Assembly: GCA_016765515.1 (NCBI GenBank)
Contig: JAESPT010000332.1
Span: 1-5,727, forward strand
Length of the DNA: 5,727 bases
Direction: 5' to 3'
Source of the DNA: Sneathiella sp.
GTDB taxonomy: Bacteria; Pseudomonadota; Alphaproteobacteria; Sneathiellales; Sneathiellaceae
Below, piece after piece: positions 1-5,727 of this stretch (its first letter is position 1; each line of letters starts with the position of its first letter). Both the position numbers and the translations under genes were made by a program. The notes below the pieces were generated by a model that worked only from the letters and a program-made list of their open reading frames with translations, had not been told where the DNA came from and searched no databases.

Positions 1-13
1 ATCAGTACCTTTT

Positions 14-28
14 GTTATTAGTAGTAAC
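14..28. repeat. 15-bp imperfect palindrome upstream of the first gene
   Basis: The sequence GTTATTAGTAGTAAC is a near-symmetrical dyad: six of the seven base pairs around the central base match (GTTA/TAAC outer arms plus two inner pairs). It lies about 65 bp before the start codon at 94, a reasonable place for an operator. No known regulator is recognised from it and no clear -35/-10 pair could be placed around it, so the regulatory role is inference. An AT-rich dyad of this size can occur by chance. Confidence 0.25.
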
Positions 29-93
29 TGTTCGACCATCGAGAAGAATCAATAACGATTAGACAATCCAGTTCTCATAGAGGGAATTTCAAA

Positions 94-615
94 ATGAAAC
101 TGAACAAATTTATCTTTCTATTCTCCACTTTCCATATTGCCATAGCCAGCTTTATGCCCCTCTCTACAGTTAGCGCTTTAGAGAAAACGACGGGTGACAT
201 TATCCTGACAGTCACAGGTAATATCGGCCAATCAAATACAGCTGATGGGGATGCAGCCTTTGACCGAAAATCATTGAGGCAATTCACCCCGGTGACAATT
301 TCCACGAAAACACCCTGGACAGATGGGATTGTACAATTCGAAGGTGTCCTGATCCGTGATCTGATGCATGCACTGGACGCGAAAGGCAAAATTTTGCACG
401 CAACTGCGGCGGACGATTATTCAGTAAATATTCCCTTTGAGGATTTCAAAAAATACAATGTCATTTTAGCCTACAAAATGAATGACAAAATCATGGCATC
501 AGAAGATCAGGGACCTTTTTGGGTTATCTACCCCTGGGATAACCATCCCGAACTTAACAACGACCTTTATCATTCCCGGGCGATCTGGCAGCTCAAAACA
601 ATCACAGTCAAATAA
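94..615 (+). CDS. Exported small molybdopterin-binding-fold (sulfite oxidase-like) protein, cysteine-less
   Basis: This 173-residue protein resembles the short periplasmic proteins annotated as 'oxidoreductase, molybdopterin-binding domain' (sulfite oxidase/YedY-like fold). A signal peptide is visible: basic start (K2, K5), hydrophobic stretch about residues 6-28, and a probable cut after V26-S27-A28. Family-like blocks follow: a TPWTDG stretch at 74-79, FEGVLIRDL at 82-90, the ADDYSVNIP segment at 107-114, DQGPFWVIYP at 138-147 and the closing SRAIWQLKTI at 161-170. The protein has no cysteine at all, so it lacks the Cys that ligates molybdenum in true sulfite oxidases; it may bind another ligand or act as a sensing partner rather than an enzyme. 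The start is supported by AGGGAA at 81-86, 7 nt before the ATG. Length fits the stand-alone family. In other genomes such genes often sit beside sensor kinase or GGDEF genes (family knowledge); none is visible here. The downstream copper operon has its own promoter, so a functional link to copper is not shown. Confidence 0.8.
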   Translation: MKLNKFIFLFSTFHIAIASFMPLSTVSALEKTTGDIILTVTGNIGQSNTADGDAAFDRKSLRQFTPVTISTKTPWTDGIVQFEGVLIRDLMHALDAKGKILHATAADDYSVNIPFEDFKKYNVILAYKMNDKIMASEDQGPFWVIYPWDNHPELNNDLYHSRAIWQLKTITVK

Positions 616-748
616 TTCGTGAGAAGCCCGACAACAGCAAAATTAGCAGATTGAAACGAGCACATAGTATAGAGCACTCTTAACCACCCTGAAATAAGTG
701 CTATTGCTTCATTGATCTGAGCTAATGTGATGCACCCGAATTGCCCTA

Positions 749-779
749 TTGACCTTCCATCTACTGGAAGCTTTATTTA
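749..779 (+). promoter_or_regulatory. CueR-type Cu(I)-responsive promoter and operator of copA-cueR
   Basis: The -35 element TTGACC (749-754) and the -10 element TATTTA (774-779) are separated by 19 bp, the over-long spacer typical of MerR-family promoters. Inside the spacer lies the dyad ACCTTCC (752-758), seven bases, then GGAAGCT (766-772). The CTTCC/GGAAG core is a perfect inverted repeat and one more outer pair matches. This closely follows the operators of E. coli copA and cueO (established knowledge). Bound CueR would untwist the spacer when loaded with Cu(I) and allow transcription to start a few bases after 779, giving a leader of about 25-30 nt before copA. No second copy of the dyad was found elsewhere in the window, including in front of cueR, so both genes probably depend on this site. 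Confidence 0.88.
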
Positions 780-814
780 TGTTTTGCGTATGACAGTATA
801 AAGGAATTCAGGTA

Positions 815-3157
815 ATGACAGACATCGGCGCTAGCGTATCGAGCACTGCGGATCAAAATGGCCAGACTACTCTTGATCCGGTTTGTGGCATGACCGTTAA
901 ATTGAATGCCGGTAAACCTACCTTCTCCGATGAAGGTGTTGACTATCATTTCTGCGGTCAGAAATGTTGCGACAAGTTTTCTGCAGACCCGGAATTCTAC
1001 CTGACTGGCGGCCATAAAAAGCGGGCACAGTCTGCCCCGAAGGATAGCCAGTATACCTGTCCGATGCATCCAGAAATCATCGAAGATCATATGACTGATT
1101 GCCCCTTATGCGGGATGGCATTGGAACCTATGGGTCTCCCCGATGACGGGCCTAATCCCGAGCTTATCGATTTTACAAAACGATTTTGGATATCAGTCGT
1201 TCTTACCTTTCCGTTGGTTATTCTAGCCATGGCCCCGTTGCTTGGACTCCCCATCCGTGAAATAATTGGGGAAAAAGCATCCGCCTGGGCCGAGCTCGCT
1301 CTTGCCACTCCCGTTGTCTTATGGGCCGGCTTCCCCTTCTTTAAAAGAGGATGGGGATCCATACAGAATAAAAGCCCCAATATGTGGACACTAATCGCCA
1401 TCGGTGTTGGTGCCGCCTATTTTTACAGTGCCTTTGCGGCACTTTTTCCAGGTCTATTCCCGCCATCATTCCAAATGGAGAATGGCAACATTCCCATATA
1501 TTTTGAATCTGCGGCCGTCATTGTTGTCCTGGTATTTTTAGGCCAGTTAATGGAGTTGAAAGGCAGAGAACGAACTGGTGAAGCGATCAAGTCCCTGATG
1601 AAACTTGCTCCCAAAACTGCGCGCAGAATAAATGCTTCAGGTACCGAACGAGATGTCCCGCTTGAGAATATTCTTGAAGGAGATAAAGTCAGGATTCGTC
1701 CAGGCGAAAGTGTTCCAGTGGACGGCATCATATTGGACGGGCGTTCTTCAATCGATGAAAGCATGTTATCAGGCGAATCAATCCCGGTTGAAAAATCGAC
1801 GGGAGACTCGGTTATTGGCGGAACATTGAATGGATCCGGCTCCCTTATTATGCAAGCTGAAAAAGTGGGAAATGATACGGTTCTTGCCGGAATTGTCGAA
1901 ATGGTTGCCTCTGCCCAACGATCGCGAGCGCCCATTCAAGGCCTCGCTGATAAAGTCGCCGGATACTTTGTTCCTATCGTTGTCTTTGTCGCGGTCTTGT
2001 CCTTCGCTGTCTGGGCTACCATAGGACCAGATCCAAAACTTGTATTTGCCCTGATATCTGCCGTCTCCGTCCTGATCATCGCCTGCCCCTGTGCACTCGG
2101 ACTTGCGACTCCCATGTCAATCATGACGGCAACAGGACGGGGCGCTCATGCCGGCGTCCTTATACAAAATGCGGAAGCTTTGGAAGAATTGTCGAAAGCC
2201 GATATTCTTGTTGTCGATAAAACAGGAACATTGACGGAAGGAAAACCAACCGTCACGCAAATTATATCTTGTGATCCTTTCGCTGAGAAACAGATTCTGT
2301 CTATTGCTGCCGGCCTGGAGTTAGGATCAGAACATCCTTTGGCCAGCGCAATCCTAAATTACGCAAAAATTCAAAAAGTGAAGCCTTCTGAAGTCACAGA
2401 TTTCCAATCCATCACGGGTCATGGAGTTCTTGCCACCTTTGAGAAAAAACCAGCTCTCATTGGTAATGCTGAATTTATGAAAGCCAATGATATTGACATC
2501 TCTCAAATCGTCTCCCAGGCAACTCAATGGGCAAACAAGGGTGAAACGATCCTCTATATTGCCATTGGCAACCAAATTGCGGGCCTGATAGGGATAAGCG
2601 ACCCTGTTAAATCAACAGCCCATGATGTTATTTCAAAACTCACGAGTGAGGGGGTCAAAGTTATCATGGCCACCGGCGATAATGAGGGCACAGCCAAAGC
2701 AGTCGCCGAAAAACTGTCCATCACAGAATATTACTCGGGTGTATTGCCGGAGGGTAAAAAGGCACTTGTTGAGCAGTTACAGTCAAAAGGTCATATCGTT
2801 GCTATGGCCGGAGATGGTGTAAATGATGCTCCTGCGCTTGCAACTGCCAATATTGGAATTGCAATGGGCACGGGGGCAGATATCTCTATGGAAAGTGCGG
2901 GCATCACTTTATTAAAGGGAGATATATCTGCCATTTTGAGAGCCTATACATTGTCTCGTTCTACACTGCGCAATATTAAACAAAATCTTGTCTTTGCCTT
3001 TGGTTATAATATTGTTTGTGTTCCGATTGCCGCCGGAATTCTATATCCGATCACAGGCTCGCTTCTCTCTCCAATGATCGCGGCGGCGGCGATGAGTTTG
3101 TCTTCCGTATCGGTCATTGCAAACGCTTTGCGCCTGCGGACAGTCCGTCTTGATTAG
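815..3157 (+). CDS. copA: Cu(I)-exporting P1B-1-type ATPase, CopA, with YHS and heavy-metal-binding N-terminal domains
   Basis: This 780-residue inner-membrane pump uses ATP to move Cu(I) from cytoplasm to periplasm. The N-terminus holds a YHS-like module (DPVCGM at 21-26, with C47, C51 and C52), then a heavy-metal-binding module (TCPMHPE at 81-87, CPLCGM at 96-101). The usual GMxCxxC ferredoxin-like HMA domain is absent. Two class-specific helices lie near 124-146 and 158-176, and two more near 191-211 and 228-246. The actuator domain carries SGES (319-322). The ion-channel helix has CPC (424-426). The phosphorylation site is DKTGT (D468), the nucleotide domain has the SEHPLA motif (H507, P508), and the hinge has TGDN (620-623) and GDGVND (666-671). 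The last two helices carry Y731-N732 and M760/S764, which with CPC are the P1B-1 Cu(I) signature, so silver may also be a substrate. The ATG is set by AAGGA at 801-805, 9 nt upstream. It is first in an operon with cueR, behind a CueR-type promoter. Confidence 0.97.
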   Translation: MTDIGASVSSTADQNGQTTLDPVCGMTVKLNAGKPTFSDEGVDYHFCGQKCCDKFSADPEFYLTGGHKKRAQSAPKDSQYTCPMHPEIIEDHMTDCPLCGMALEPMGLPDDGPNPELIDFTKRFWISVVLTFPLVILAMAPLLGLPIREIIGEKASAWAELALATPVVLWAGFPFFKRGWGSIQNKSPNMWTLIAIGVGAAYFYSAFAALFPGLFPPSFQMENGNIPIYFESAAVIVVLVFLGQLMELKGRERTGEAIKSLMKLAPKTARRINASGTERDVPLENILEGDKVRIRPGESVPVDGIILDGRSSIDESMLSGESIPVEKSTGDSVIGGTLNGSGSLIMQAEKVGNDTVLAGIVEMVASAQRSRAPIQGLADKVAGYFVPIVVFVAVLSFAVWATIGPDPKLVFALISAVSVLIIACPCALGLATPMSIMTATGRGAHAGVLIQNAEALEELSKADILVVDKTGTLTEGKPTVTQIISCDPFAEKQILSIAAGLELGSEHPLASAILNYAKIQKVKPSEVTDFQSITGHGVLATFEKKPALIGNAEFMKANDIDISQIVSQATQWANKGETILYIAIGNQIAGLIGISDPVKSTAHDVISKLTSEGVKVIMATGDNEGTAKAVAEKLSITEYYSGVLPEGKKALVEQLQSKGHIVAMAGDGVNDAPALATANIGIAMGTGADISMESAGITLLKGDISAILRAYTLSRSTLRNIKQNLVFAFGYNIVCVPIAAGILYPITGSLLSPMIAAAAMSLSSVSVIANALRLRTVRLD

Positions 3158-3169
3158 TGAGGATTTAAT

Positions 3170-3568
3170 ATGAATATTGGAATAGCATCAAAAAAATCAG
3201 GGTTACCCTCAAAAACTATTCGTTACTATGAAGACATTGAGCTGCTTAAACCAGCCCGCGCGGAAAATGGCTATCGGGATTATTCTCTTGAAGATGTCCA
3301 TTCATTAACTTTTCTGCAAAGGGCACGTAACCTGGGATTTACTGTTGAGGAATGCAGACTTCTGCTTTCACTCTATAATGACAAGAACCGGTCGAGTTCA
3401 GAAGTAAAGTCCCTAGCGTTGCATAAGGTTGCGACAATCGAGAAAAAGATTGCTGAACTCTCTGCAATGAAAAAAATGCTAACGAGTCTTGCTAAAAATT
3501 GTCACGGGGATAATCGACCCGACTGTCCTATTCTTGATGAAATCGCCGGAGAGACGGAAAAAGTCTAG
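3170..3568 (+). CDS. cueR: Copper-responsive MerR-family transcriptional activator (CueR/HmrR)
   Basis: This 132-residue protein has the MerR layout: a winged helix-turn-helix at the N-terminus (about residues 1-70, with the family-typical TIRYYE at 16-21 and ENGYRDY at 32-38), a long dimerisation helix (about 78-108), and a metal-binding loop with C111 and C119 in CHGDNRPDCPI. The two cysteines are separated by seven residues, as in E. coli CueR (C112, C120), and S76 aligns with the S77 that goes with +1 ion selectivity. This points to Cu(I), Ag(I) or Au(I) sensing, not Hg(II) or Zn(II). The His/Cys-rich tail of the E. coli protein is missing. The gene begins 12 nt after copA, with GAGGA at 3159-3163 placed 6 nt before the ATG, so it is co-transcribed and autoregulated from the copA promoter. 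In E. coli cueR is instead unlinked to copA. No clear terminator follows. The reading frame remains open past the TAG stop for 70 codons, but the 132-residue length already matches the family. Confidence 0.95.
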   Translation: MNIGIASKKSGLPSKTIRYYEDIELLKPARAENGYRDYSLEDVHSLTFLQRARNLGFTVEECRLLLSLYNDKNRSSSEVKSLALHKVATIEKKIAELSAMKKMLTSLAKNCHGDNRPDCPILDEIAGETEKV

Positions 3569-3765
3569 GGTTTCTCTCTTGATCTCGAATGCCTGAGGGT
3601 TCCATCTCGTCATGAAAAAGGCCTATTAATGGCTCTATTCGGCTGGTTGATAAATTCACAGTTAGAAGCAGCAGATGCCCTCGTATTCCAGATCTATCTT
3701 AATAACCCAAGAGACACTCAACCTGCTGATCTACTAACAAATATACATCTGCCGCTCAAAGCCGT

Positions 3766-4476
3766 TCACGATGCATCATGAAAGATGAGCCCTAGCACAT
3801 AACGATTGCCTGACTGTATCTTACTGACGCCGTGACGCACCTTCACTTTGTAGGGCGCTCGCTTTCCTGCACAGGGCCGTTCATTAACAGCAAAGATAAC
3901 CGCGTCCCCTCTGCGCATAGGAATAACAGCAACTGTCGACTGCATTCTTGGTCGTTGATGGGTGAGTACAAATTCTCCTCCCGTAAAATCGACACCGGAT
4001 TCACTTAGGCATATAGCGACTTGTAGCGGGAAAATTTCTTCTCCATAAATATCCTGATGCAAGCAATTATAGTCCCCTTTTTTGTATTTCAATATAAGCG
4101 GCGTCGGTTTGTACTGTTGGAATGTAAGGCACTCGATCAAATAGGCAGATAACGTCAAGGGATAGGTTCTATTTTTCTTTAATTCATTGGACCACTGGCT
4201 CGCGATAACACTGAGTCTTTCAAACAATGTATTCCGGAGTTCTTCAATAATATTTGGTAAGGGATATGAAAAATATTGGTATTCTCCTCTTCCAAAATTA
4301 TGCCGGGACATGATCACTTTACTGCGGTAGAGCGCTTCATTCTCATAATTGGTAATTAAGTCAAAACATTCGTCAGTACTTAAAATGTTTTTAAGAAGAC
4401 CAAATCCAGAGAGTGATAGCTCTGAGCGAACCTCTTCCCAATCAAATTCACTAACTCGCACCTCTATCTCGCTCAT
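3766..4476 (-). CDS. 2-oxoglutarate/Fe(II)-dependent dioxygenase (COG3826 / Oxygenase-NA-like)
   Basis: This 236-residue, probably cytoplasmic protein has a double-stranded beta-helix oxygenase domain in its C-terminal half. The iron triad is visible as H140 and D142 (CLHQDIYG at 138-145) with distal H215 (VRHGVSKI at 213-220). R225, ten residues after the distal His, is placed to bind the 2-oxoglutarate carboxylate. The stretches FPLQVAICLSE (149-159), FTGGEFVLTHQRPRMQS (164-180) and RGDAVIFAVNERP (189-201), and the ending IFHDAS, strongly recall the COG3826/PF09859 family. The substrate of that family is not firmly established; nucleic-acid and prolyl-hydroxylase-like roles have both been suggested. 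The first ~100 residues look helical and give no function. The start is supported by GGAGAG (complement of 4482-4487), 5 nt before the ATG. It is divergent from the EamA transporter gene and convergent with cueR; the intergenic motif shared with the transporter hints at joint control. Confidence 0.9.
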   Translation of the reverse strand: MSEIEVRVSEFDWEEVRSELSLSGFGLLKNILSTDECFDLITNYENEALYRSKVIMSRHNFGRGEYQYFSYPLPNIIEELRNTLFERLSVIASQWSNELKKNRTYPLTLSAYLIECLTFQQYKPTPLILKYKKGDYNCLHQDIYGEEIFPLQVAICLSESGVDFTGGEFVLTHQRPRMQSTVAVIPMRRGDAVIFAVNERPCAGKRAPYKVKVRHGVSKIQSGNRYVLGLIFHDAS

Positions 4477-4509
4477 TCGAACTCTCCACTATTTCCAAAG
4501 GCTGAGAAA

Positions 4510-4526
4510 TACCAGATATAGGTGAC
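4510..4526 (-). promoter_or_regulatory. Candidate regulatory motif, copy 1 (upstream of the oxygenase gene)
   Basis: Read on the minus strand this is GTCACCTATATCTGGTA, beginning about 50 nt and ending 33 nt before the oxygenase start codon. A second copy at 4630-4646 on the plus strand matches at 14 of 17 positions, the first nine without change. Both copies point toward the gene they precede. The arrangement suits a binding site for a shared regulator or a common promoter element. No standard sigma-70 spacing was found around it and no known factor is recognised, so function is inference. Confidence 0.4.
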
Positions 4527-4597
4527 TTGAAATGCCTGTTTCCCGGAGTCAAATTTTTCCCAGAATTTTTCCTTATTATGGAACTTGAAATATCTGT
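4525..4597 (+). repeat. Pair of 15-bp direct repeats in the divergent intergenic region
   Basis: ACTTGAAATGCCTGT (4525-4539) recurs as ACTTGAAATATCTGT (4583-4597), 13 of 15 bases identical, with a 58-bp period. Between them the 9-mer AATTTTTCC occurs twice (4552-4560 and 4564-4572) with a 12-bp period. The first direct repeat overlaps copy 1 of the GTCACCTAT motif by two bases. These repeats may be regulator-binding sites in the region that drives the two divergent genes, or remnants of local duplication. Confidence 0.35.
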
Positions 4598-4629
4598 AAA
4601 AGCAACCTTTGGATTATGTCCTTGAGGTC

Positions 4630-4646
4630 GTCACCTATTTCAGTTA
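4630..4646 (+). promoter_or_regulatory. Candidate regulatory motif, copy 2 (upstream of the EamA transporter gene)
   Basis: GTCACCTATTTCAGTTA lies 48 nt before the transporter start and matches the minus-strand copy at 4510-4526 at 14 of 17 positions. The perfect part, GTCACCTAT, forms a 9-bp inverted repeat with ATAGGTGAC at 4518-4526 across 103 bp. A weak -35-like TTGAGG (4622-4627) overlaps the approach to the motif, but a good -10 at standard distance is lacking. The regulatory role is inferred from repetition, orientation and position only. Confidence 0.4.
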
Positions 4647-4694
4647 AACGCCGAAGAGGCCCCTGTTTATTATTTTCCATCCCTAGAGTTTATC

Positions 4695-5573
4695 ATGTTT
4701 AAAATGTCTCCCCATCTTTATGGCACGCTTCTTACCGCGCTCGGTGTTCTCGTATTGACCCCGGATGGGCTAATTATTCGGCTCATTCAGACCGATGCCT
4801 GGACCATTCTATTCTGGAGAGGGATTTTCTTCGCCGCAGGAATTCTCGGCTTCTACTTTATTAGATTCCGACTTCAGACGGTAAATCTCATTCGTCAAAT
4901 GGGATGGCGGGGCTGGCAAGCCGCCATTCTTTTTGCCAGTAGCACCATTTTCTTCGTCAATGCGATCCAAACCACCAGTGTTGCAAATGTTCTTGTGATC
5001 ATCGCAACTGCGCCGCTATTTTCGGCTTTGATTTCTCGAATATTTTTGAAAGAGAAAGTATCCACATCGACCTGGATCGCCATTTTGATCAGTTGCGGCG
5101 GCATAGGCATGATTTTTGTCGGAAGCCTGACTGGTGGAAATCGATTGGGAGATTTTTTTGCACTTGCTTCCGCTATTTCGATCGCCAGTCAAATCACCAC
5201 GGTTCGTCAATCCAAGCATATTGATATGGTCCCCTCCCTTGGTCTGAGTGGCATTCTTTTTGCCCTGTTTGCCCTGCCTTTTGCCTCCCCATTAAGTGTC
5301 AGTTCAACAGATTTTTCATATTTATTAATTTTGGGTTTCGTTATTCTTCCCATTGCCTTTGGCCTCATCACCATCGGTCCACGGTATATATCCGCAGCAG
5401 AGGTCAGCCTGTTAATGCTTCTGGAAACATTCCTCGGCCCCATATGGGTTTGGCTGGTGATCGGGGAAGGCGCTGAAACAGAGACTATCTTTGGAGGCGC
5501 CTTGGTCCTGGTCACCCTCATGGTGCATGTATTATATAACGCCCGTGCAAAAAGAAAAAATGCAGTGAGCTGA
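4695..5573 (+). CDS. EamA/DMT-family inner-membrane transporter
   Basis: This 292-residue hydrophobic protein fits the drug/metabolite transporter superfamily: about ten transmembrane helices made of two EamA repeats. The first repeat ends in the hallmark segment TAPLFSALISRIFLKEKVS (105-123), where the fourth helix is followed by the LKEK loop and a glycine-rich fifth helix (GGIGMIFVG, 135-143). The second repeat begins near residue 149 and ends in the equivalent LLETFLGPIWVWLVIGE (242-258) and GGALVLVTLMVHVL (267-280), before a basic cytoplasmic tail (ARAKRKN). Family members mostly export amino acids, purines or other small metabolites; the substrate cannot be read from the sequence. The ATG at 4695 has only a weak AGAG (4685-4688) as ribosome site; the ATG at 4704 has none, so 4695 is preferred. 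It is divergent from the 2-oxoglutarate oxygenase. A terminator overlaps its stop codon, so it is probably monocistronic. Confidence 0.9.
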   Translation: MFKMSPHLYGTLLTALGVLVLTPDGLIIRLIQTDAWTILFWRGIFFAAGILGFYFIRFRLQTVNLIRQMGWRGWQAAILFASSTIFFVNAIQTTSVANVLVIIATAPLFSALISRIFLKEKVSTSTWIAILISCGGIGMIFVGSLTGGNRLGDFFALASAISIASQITTVRQSKHIDMVPSLGLSGILFALFALPFASPLSVSSTDFSYLLILGFVILPIAFGLITIGPRYISAAEVSLLMLLETFLGPIWVWLVIGEGAETETIFGGALVLVTLMVHVLYNARAKRKNAVS

Positions 5574-5584
5574 CTGCATTTTTT
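5555..5584 (+). terminator. Rho-independent terminator overlapping the transporter stop codon
   Basis: A perfect 12-bp stem, AAAAAATGCAGT (5555-5566) with ACTGCATTTTTT (5573-5584), closes a six-base loop, and the last six stem bases form the T-run. The stop codon TGA (5571-5573) spans the loop and the start of the right arm, so the last codons of the transporter are part of the hairpin. The stem is flanked by A's on one side and T's on the other, so it would also work on the minus strand and could end transcription entering from the right edge of the window. Confidence 0.85.
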
Positions 5585-5727
5585 CGAAAACGATAAGTTG
5601 GTGTGAATAAGAACGAGATACGGGGAACTTGATCCGGATCAGATAACGCCGTCTCTGTAGAAGATATGCCGACCTACTTGCCCAACCTTATCGAGATGTA
5701 GTCGCCAATATGGACTGACATAAGATG

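Noticed and set aside
616..748. Possible hairpin or small gene between the first gene and the copA promoter
   Set aside because: AGCACT and AGTGCT can pair across about 20 nt, but there is no T-run, no strong stem and no open frame with a ribosome site. Nothing supportable is seen here.
1423..1935. Long open frame on the minus strand within copA (170 codons), and others like it at 773-1090, 1087-1401, 5207-5521
   Set aside because: These are antisense shadows of genes with full family motifs. They show no ribosome site and no protein-like domain, and their residues follow the codon bias of the sense strand.
1830..2024. Plus-strand open frame inside copA in another reading frame
   Set aside because: It lies wholly within the ATPase coding sequence, its product is low-complexity and unlike any domain, and no ribosome site favours it.
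3615..3634. Possible minus-strand terminator for the oxygenase gene (GCC-ATTAATA-GGC followed by a T-run)
   Set aside because: The stem has only three firm base pairs and the next pair is a mismatch. The T-run is real but the hairpin is too weak to support.
4644..4679. GCC-GAAGA-GGC hairpin followed by a T-rich stretch before the transporter start
   Set aside because: The stem is three base pairs and the downstream tract is interrupted, so neither a terminator nor an attenuator is supported.
5674..5727. Minus-strand frame entering from the right edge and ending at TAG (complement of 5674-5676); could be the C-terminus of a gene
   Set aside because: Only 17 codons are visible, other frames in this stretch are also open, and nothing is recognisable. 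It cannot be called a gene without the sequence to the right.

Overview
The window reads as ordinary chromosomal DNA of a Gram-negative bacterium. Gene content and protein character (a HmrR/CueR-like copper regulator, a CopA with YHS and heavy-metal-binding N-terminal modules, a COG3826-type 2-oxoglutarate oxygenase) suggest a marine-type alphaproteobacterium. That placement is an inference; no rRNA or other phylogenetic marker is present. No insertion sequence, phage gene, CRISPR array, tRNA or rRNA was seen.

Layout, left to right. (1) 94-615 (+) encodes a small exported protein with a sulfite-oxidase-like molybdopterin-binding fold and no cysteine. (2) 749-779 is a textbook CueR-type promoter: a CTTCC-N7-GGAAG dyad sits inside a long 19-bp spacer between the -35 and -10 elements. 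It drives (3) copA (815-3157), a Cu(I)-exporting P1B-1 ATPase, and (4) cueR (3170-3568), the Cu(I)-sensing MerR-family activator, which starts 12 nt after copA. Together these form a self-contained, autoregulated copper-efflux operon: CueR senses cytoplasmic Cu(I), activates the promoter, and CopA pumps Cu(I) to the periplasm. (5) 3766-4476 (-) is a 2-oxoglutarate/Fe(II) dioxygenase convergent with cueR. (6) 4695-5573 (+) is a ten-helix EamA/DMT transporter divergent from the oxygenase. A strong symmetrical terminator at 5555-5584 overlaps its stop codon. The final 143 nt hold no supported gene.

The least expected structure lies between genes. The 218-bp divergent region 4477-4694 carries two copies of a 17-bp motif (14/17 identical, first 9 bases perfect). 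Each is oriented the same way toward its own gene, a candidate shared regulatory element for the oxygenase/transporter pair. It also has a 15-bp direct repeat. The reading frame of cueR stays open for 70 codons past its amber stop and ends inside the convergent oxygenase gene at a near-palindrome that gives both frames the same last four residues, HDAS. I found no clear evidence of a wholly new multi-gene system.
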